DNA from: Marinagarivorans sp. UBA5870
Lineage (GTDB): Bacteria; Pseudomonadota; Gammaproteobacteria; Pseudomonadales; Cellvibrionaceae
Direction: 5' to 3'
DNA: 7,633 nt
Assembly (NCBI GenBank): GCA_002432555.1
Contig: DJFO01000243.1
Coordinates: 4,844-12,476 of the forward strand
A program made the position numbers and the translations under genes. Position 1 is the first letter of the stretch, and every line of letters starts with the position of its first letter. The notes below the pieces were generated by a model, which saw nothing but the letters and a program-made list of their open reading frames with translations, was not told where the DNA came from and did no database searches. Shown in pieces: positions 1 to 6,800 of the stretch.

Positions 1-888
1 CGACGTGCCCGTGCCGTGCGCCTCCACATAGGTGATGGTGGCGGGATCAATGGCGAATTTCTGCAGCACCTCCGCAATCACCTGCCCTTGCGCCGCCGGA
101 CTTGGCACACTGTAGCCTTGCGTTTTTCCGCCTGCGTTGACGGCGCTGCCTTTGATAATCCCGTAACAATGGTCGCCGTCCTTGATCGCCTGCTGCAGCG
201 GTTTCAAAAGCGCGACGCCCACCGCTTCACTGTCGACAAAACCGTCGGCTCCCGCGCCGAAAGATTTGCACTTATCGCCGGGCGTCAACATATTGATCAT
301 CGATAAACTCAGGTGCTGGATGGGCTTCAGCACCAGGTTCACTCCGCCAGCGATGGCGCAGCGGCTGCTTCCGTCGAGTAAACTCTGGATCGCCAAATGA
401 ATCGCGGTGAGGGACGAGGAGCAGGCCGAGTCGATTGCCATGCTCGGCCCCTTAAAATTCAGGCAGTAAGAGACCCGGTTGGCAATCGACCAATAACGCG
501 CGTTGTCGCCGTAGGGGCTGTTCATGACCCCGACGAAAACGCCGATCCGGCCGTCCGCCGCCAACTGGTCCGGGCAATAGCCCGCGTCTTCGATGGCGTT
601 GTAGGCGGTCTCCAAAAATATCCGCTCCTGCGGATCGATCTGGTTGGCCTCCTTCGGCGCCATGTGAAAAAACAACGGGTCGAATTTATCCGCGTCCTCG
701 ATAAAACCGCCCCAGCGCGTGTAGCTGGTGCCCCATTTCCCGCGTTCATCACTGTGAAACGCCTGCCAGTCCCAGCGGGAGGCGGGAATTTCGCTAATGC
801 AATTTTTACCGGCTTGCAGATTTTCCCAGAACCCATCGATGTCTCCCGCCTGCGGGAAGCGCCCGGCAAGACCAATAACGGCAATGTC
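1..888 (-). other. KS2, ketosynthase domain of the next module (partial)
   Basis: Residues 2249-2544, about the first 70% of a ketosynthase, starting DIAVIGLAGRFPQAGD. The nucleophile Cys 2404 (codon 421-423) is in DSACSSSLTAIH, and the first catalytic His 2539 (16-18) is in VEAHGTGTS at the window edge. Their spacing of 135 residues equals that in KS1. The second His (KSNxGH) lies beyond position 1. Because the HGTGT His is kept, this is not an obvious non-elongating KS, although the missing His leaves that open. A common trans-AT pattern 'DGxVxGEGVG' reads DGFVDSEAVG here (about 202-243), with GEG changed to SEA. The nature of its own module cannot be read. Confidence 0.96.
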
Positions 889-3800
889 CGAGGCCGTTGC
901 CGCGCCCTGCGGAGCGACCGCGGCGGACAACGAAGTCTCTGGCTCGCCGCGCGACGCGGCCGGCGGTCGCTCGCCCGCCAAAAACGTTTTGCCGGCCGCA
1001 GCAAAATAATTGTCCAGGGCGGGCCTATGGTCCGTCAGCAAATAGTCGGTGAGGGCCGCGACGTTGGGATATTCAAAGAGGGAGGTGCTGCTCACCTCGG
1101 CGACGACGGTGTTGATGGCGCGGGCGAGATGGACCACGAGAATGGAGTCCAAACCGTACTCGGCCAAGGGCCGCTGTGGATCAATTTTCGCCGGCGGGAC
1201 TTTCAGTGCATCGCTGACCTGTTGCAGGACCCACTGGCGAGTTTTTTCCCCCAACTCCGGCGGCTCGTTTTGGCTTTGAACCGCGGCGACGACGAGTTTC
1301 TCCTGGTCCGGGTCAAAGAATTCCCGCAAGCGGGATTGTTCGGTATCAATAAAATACTGGCGCAGGGCGCTGACGGTTGGGTATTCGAACAGCAGAGTAC
1401 TCGAAACCTCCGGGCAAACCCGCCCGAGCTCTCGAGCGAGATGCACGGCAATAATGGAGTCCAGGCCGTACTCGGACAGCGGCCGATCCGGATCCACGCC
1501 GTGTTTGGGTAAGTTCAAAGCGCTGCTGACGCATTGAATAATCCATGCGTCCGTCTTGGCGGAAAGTCCCCCGCTCGGCGCATCGGCAACCGGCACATTG
1601 GCAACAGGCGTATTCACCAGCGACCTATTGGCGGCAGGCGGTTGCGGGCCCACCGCAGCAACACCCATCTCTTCTTCAATGATGCCATTGCTGCGGGCAA
1701 GAATAATCTGATTGCCCAATTCTCTTCCCTGCTGCGCCGGCCAGATTACCCCGTTGAATCCCGCCATTGTCAGCGCCGCCTCCCATTGGGCGACGTCGAG
1801 AGCCGGGCAGCCCTGGAGGCGAAGTTCCGGATCCTGTGCCAACCACCAGCCCTCGGTCAAACCGAAGGTGAGGTGGGTAAACAAGGTGTTTTCCACCAAT
1901 TCGTTGATCAGCAGTACGGCGCCGCCCTTCATGGTTGAACGCACATGGCGCAAGGTGGCCAATATATCTTTGGTCGCGTGGAGCACATTGGTTGCTATGA
2001 CAATGTCGTAGCTGCCCGCCTCTATCTCCTGTCCTGCCAGCGGTTGTTCGACGTTGAAAAGCCGGTACTCGAGAAAGGGATTTGCCGCTCCGTATTTTTG
2101 CTGGGCGAACATCAGGAAAGCTTTGGAAATATCGGTGTAGGTGTAAACCTCCACCTGCGCCTGATATGCCGCCAGCGCCTGGAATACCAGCGCGCTCGTA
2201 CCACCGGTGCCGGCGCCGATTTCCAGAATGCGCAGCCGATGATTCGCACCGGGGCGCACACTGGTGGTTGCGGCTATGGAGGCGACCGCGTCGGCTATGA
2301 CCCTATTGAAATAATCCGCCGAGGGATTATTTTTATAAATATTTTCGACCCGCTCCATGGAGGAGTTAGGAAAGAGTATGTCGTTGGCCGGCACCGCGCC
2401 CTGCAGGATTTTGGGTAACGCCTGCAAGGTTGATCGCAAGAGCGACGCCTGCGCCGTAAAGTGGGCGTCCGCTAGCGCGTCGGTCAGGTCGTCCCAGCGC
2501 CGCCACAAGTTTTCCAAATGATCATGGGCATAGTCCGCGGTGGTCGATTGTCGCAGCACGCGCGCCGATTCATCGCACCAGCGTTGCAGGCGCGGCAACA
2601 CTGGAATCCGCGACTGCCAGCCGCAGTCGGTCAGTGAAAAACCCAGGGTCGCGAGCTGTTGCCACAAAATTCGCTGCAACAGGTCAAAAAATCCCGCGAA
2701 GGTCGACCTCTGCGCGGCCGTGTAATGCGGACACGCAATGGCGCTCAACCGGGTCGTCAAGTCTGCCGGCCGCATCAGCGCCTGGTTTACCCGCTCGCTC
2801 GGCCGGGCAATGCGCAGGTGCTTGTCGAGGGCGAAGGCCTGAGTGCCGGCGCCGGCCAAGAGTTTGATCGCCGAGAGTCGGTTGAGCGGCAGGGTAAAAA
2901 ATTTCTCGACTATGTGCATGCCTTCGTCCGGTTCTATGGATACGAGGCCCTGCGCCGCCATTCGCTGTTGATAGCTCTGATCTTTGACGATCCCCACGCT
3001 GCCCCAGTAGCCCCAATTCACAATCTTGACCGGGCAGCGCCATTGGGTATTCAAATACAAGGCAAAGGCGTCGCTGAAGGTGCAACCCGCGGCGTAGTTG
3101 CTCTGCCCCGGCGCCTTGACGAAGGACTGAAAGGAGGAAAAATACAGGGCAAAATCCAGGGGTTCGCTGGCAAACACTTCTGCCATATTGACGCTGCTCG
3201 CCACTTTCGCCATCAGACTGCCGGCAAAGCGCGTTTCATCCATGTTGGCGATACTTTTGTCATCCAGGACAATGACGCTGTGGACAATGCCGTGAATGTC
3301 CCCGACGCTTGCGCGAATTTTCCGCCGGGCACCTTCGAGCGCGTCCAGGTCCGTCGCGTCGGCCTGCAGATACAAAGGTTTTGGGCCGAAAGCGGCCAGG
3401 CGTTCCATGGCGGCGTCGATCGAGGCATCGATCGGCCGGCGGCCGAGCCAGACAATTTGCGCCTGGGCGCGTTTGATCAGCCACTCGCTCCAAACCTGAC
3501 CCAGTCCCCCCGCCCCGCCGAGCACGACATAGACGCCGCCCTGCCGCCAGGGAGCAGCGGTCGCCGGCGGCGCAAAGACCTCGCCATCGACCACATTGAT
3601 GGCGGTGCGATACCAGCCCTGCTGTCGCCAGAAAATGGCATTGCCGGCCCGGTCGGCCGGCAGCCCGGCAAACCGCGTGGCAAAGTCCGCCGCCGGCAAA
3701 TCCTGCAGGGGCAAATCGATCAAGCGGATCGACCAGTTGGGATATTCCTTGGCCAGCGAGCCGATAAACCCGTGCACGCTCGCGTGCGCGGGCTGAATGA

Positions 3801-6800
3801 TCTCCCCGAACAGGCTCTGGGTCTGCCAGGTGAAAACGGAAATCTGCAGGGCCTTAGTGCCATAGCCCGCGCGCAGGAGCGCGCGGATCAGGCGCAGGCC
3901 GGCGAGGACACCCGCCGATTGGGCGTCGATCATCGCCGTCGCGGCCGAATCACCCGGTCTCTGCCAAGGCAGCACCCACAGTAAATGCCCGATATTCCCC
4001 GCCGTGGCTAAAGCGTCGAATTGCGCTTCACCAGCGGCGTTTGGAGCCAGCTCAAAGCAGCGCGCCGCGGGAAATGCCCGGCGAAAATCGAGCCGTTCTG
4101 CCAATTCCGCAAAAGTGGTTGTGGTGACGCAATGAGTGACCGGCGCGGCTAAGTCGGAGGAAGCCGGTGAAATTTTTTGCCAGTCGCTCGACAGATATTG
4201 CATCTTCGCCCGCGCCGCGCCGCCAACTTGCGCAACCCGTTTGATCGACGGAGCCGCATCGGGGGATAGTGGCGGGGCCTCGCGCGACGTAAACCGGTAC
4301 AGGTCGACGCAGACTTCACCCGCTTCATTGCAGATACGAATATCCACTTTGCGCAACCGGCGCCCCTCGCCGGCAGCCTTGTGATCCTCGGAAAAGCGCA
4401 CCCACGCCCAGGCGACGGCGGGTATCGGGCGGAAAACGCAGTAATGCTCCAAGCCAAACGGCAAGAGCGCATTGCGCGTCAGTTCGCCGCCGGCAAGCTC
4501 GAGTGCGACGCTCGCTTGGGTGGCGCTGTCCACCATCCCGGGCGGGCAATAGTAAAGATCCTCACCTGCCTCACCCGCGGCCGGGCGGACCAGCCGCGCC
4601 AGCACTTGCTGCGTGCCATCGGTGCGTCCGTTGGTAAACAGGGCATCGATTGCCCGGTGCGATGGGCCGTACTCAAGTCCCATCTCGGCAAAAGTCGCGT
4701 AGACGGAATTACTGTCGATCCCGACGGCGCATTCGCGTTGTAGGGCTTCCAGCGGCACTACCGGCGCGGCGGCGCTGAAATAGGCTTTGACCGTGGCGCG
4801 GCCTTGGCAATGGATGGTTTTGTCCGACTCCGGCCCCGCGGTGATTTCAAATTCCGCGGCGGTTTCATCCTGCGGCAGCAGTTGCACTTCAATAGTGAGC
4901 GGGCCGTCGGCGGTCAATGCGATGGGTCGCAGCCAATTGACGCGGTCGAATTGCACCACATGATTTTTTTCGCGGCTGAGCTCGAATGCCTGCACCACCG
5001 CCGCGTGCACCATTTCCAGTTGCGCGGCGCCGGAGAGCACACCCCTGCCCTGCACCTGGTGATCGCGGAAACAGGGCTCGGTTCCAGCAAAAATGGAGCG
5101 GAAGCCGATGCGCAGAGCGCCGGAAATATTGTTCTGCACCAGCGGATGCAAAAATCCGCCGGCTTTGGACAGGGCCGGCGTTTCGAGCGGGTTTTCCCTG
5201 CCCCAATACCCTTGGCGGTCAAACGGATAAGCGGGCAGGTGCAGCTTGCGCGGCGGCACCGGGAAGAGCCGGTTCCAGTGGAGGTCGTAACCCTGACTAT
5301 ACAAATCCGCGAGGGTCGTCAGGGTTTCGCGGGCGCCCGGCGCGGGCGGCGTAACCTGCGTCAGTTTTTCCAAGAGATCGTTGCCAAAATCTTTGACGGC
5401 CGCTTGCGGGCGGAACTTGCCGTCGACCGCGCGCAAAAAACGATTGGGTAGGTTTACCTCGGTCAGGCAGAACCGCAATTCGGCCAGATCGTCGACCACC
5501 AGGGCGCAGCGGTGGCCGTAGTGGTGGCGCCCGGCGAACAGGGTATGGCTGATGCGCTGGAGTAATGCCGGTTCCTCCTCCCGCTGTGCGAGCCAGGCGG
5601 ACAACTCCTGTATTTTTCGCTGCAGTGCGTCCGGTGTTTTCGCCGAGAGCACTATAAGCGCGGAGGGCGCGGAGGGCCGGACCAGCGGCGCGGCAAGCCG
5701 CCCGGCCGGATAATCGCCGACTACCATATGCGCATTGGTCCCGCTCATGCCAAATGCGCTCACCGCGCCGAGACGTGTGCCGGTGGCAGGTGCTTCCCAG
5801 GGGCGCGGCGACCGGTTGACATAAAACGGGTTTTGCTCCCAATCGACATACTGGCTCGCCTGCTCGCAATGCAAACTTGCCGGTATGGTGCCGTGGCGCA
5901 TCGACAATACGAGACTGATAAAACTGACCAGGCCGGACGCGGCAAAGGTATGGCCTAGGTTGCTTTTCACCGAGGTGACGGCGCAGCTGTGGGGCGGGTT
6001 TGCGCGATACACCTCCATCAGGGCCTTGATTTCGATGGGATCGCCCAAAACCGTGCCGGTGCCGTGGGCTACTATGTGCTGAACGTGGCGGGGATCCACT
6101 TGATAGTCGCGGTACACCTGGCGCAGCAATTGCGCTTGGGCAACGCCGTTGGGTGCGGTGAGCCCGTTGGTTTTGCCGTCATAGTTGACCCCGCTGCCCT
6201 GGATGACCGCGTAAATATCGTCGCCCTGCGCTTGCGCTACGGAAAGGCGTTTCAAGACGATCACCGCGATGGCCTCGCCCGGGGTCAGGCCGGAGGCGTT
6301 GCGATCAAAAGCGCGGGTTTTCCCTTCGCTGGACAACATATTCGCTTGGGAGAGCACCACGAGAGTCTGTGGCGCCAGCAATAAATTCACTCCGCCGACG
6401 ACGGCCGCGTCACAATCGCCTGCGCGCAGACCCAAACACGCCTGATGCGCCGCGACGAGCCCACTGGAACAGGCGGTGTTGATCGCCAACACGGGTCCGT
6501 TCAGATTGAGGAAATAGCTCAGGCGTGAAGCCAGTACGGCCTCATGGTTGGCAGTAAAACTCCAGTCATCGTTCAAGACCCGGGCCTGATAGTCGCCCTG
6601 CTCCGCGCCCACATAGACACCGACGCGTTGCGTTTGCAGGGCATCGGGGCCCATGCCGGCGTCTTCCAGGGCCCGAAAGGCTTCCTGCAGCAGCAAACGC
6701 TGGCGCGGGTCCATCTGGGCGGCTTCCCGCGGAGAAATCTCGAAAAATAATGGATCGAATTCGTCGACCCCCGGCACCAGGCCGCACCACTTGCCATAGG

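Noticed and set aside
1..888. KS2 as a non-elongating KS0
   Set aside because: The Cys and the HGTGT His are both present. Only the second His, outside the window, could still show it, so the claim is not supported.
397..1512. A 371-codon plus-strand open frame opposite ACP2, ACP3 and KS2
   Set aside because: It lies antisense to clearly recognisable ACP and KS sequence. Its translation is Arg/Gly/Val-rich with no domain pattern. Long antisense frames are expected in GC-rich coding DNA.
1033..1560. Beta-branching (HMG-synthase) ACP pair
   Set aside because: Tandem ACPs suggested it, but both lack the Trp six residues after the phosphopantetheine Ser, and no HMGS-type gene is in the window.
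2659..3984. A 441-codon plus-strand open frame opposite the KR
   Set aside because: It is a shadow of the KR and the linker to cMT, whose catalytic motifs are unambiguous on the minus strand. The plus-strand translation shows no recognisable fold.
4804..5451. Plus-strand 215-codon frame and overlapping minus-strand frames opposite the DH
   Set aside because: The DH motifs (HQVQGRGVLSG and DSATQ) read in the main frame. The others are out-of-frame products.
5149..5718. A degenerate acyltransferase between KS1 and DH
   Set aside because: There is no GHSxGE motif, and at about 190 residues the stretch is the usual KS-adjacent linker only.
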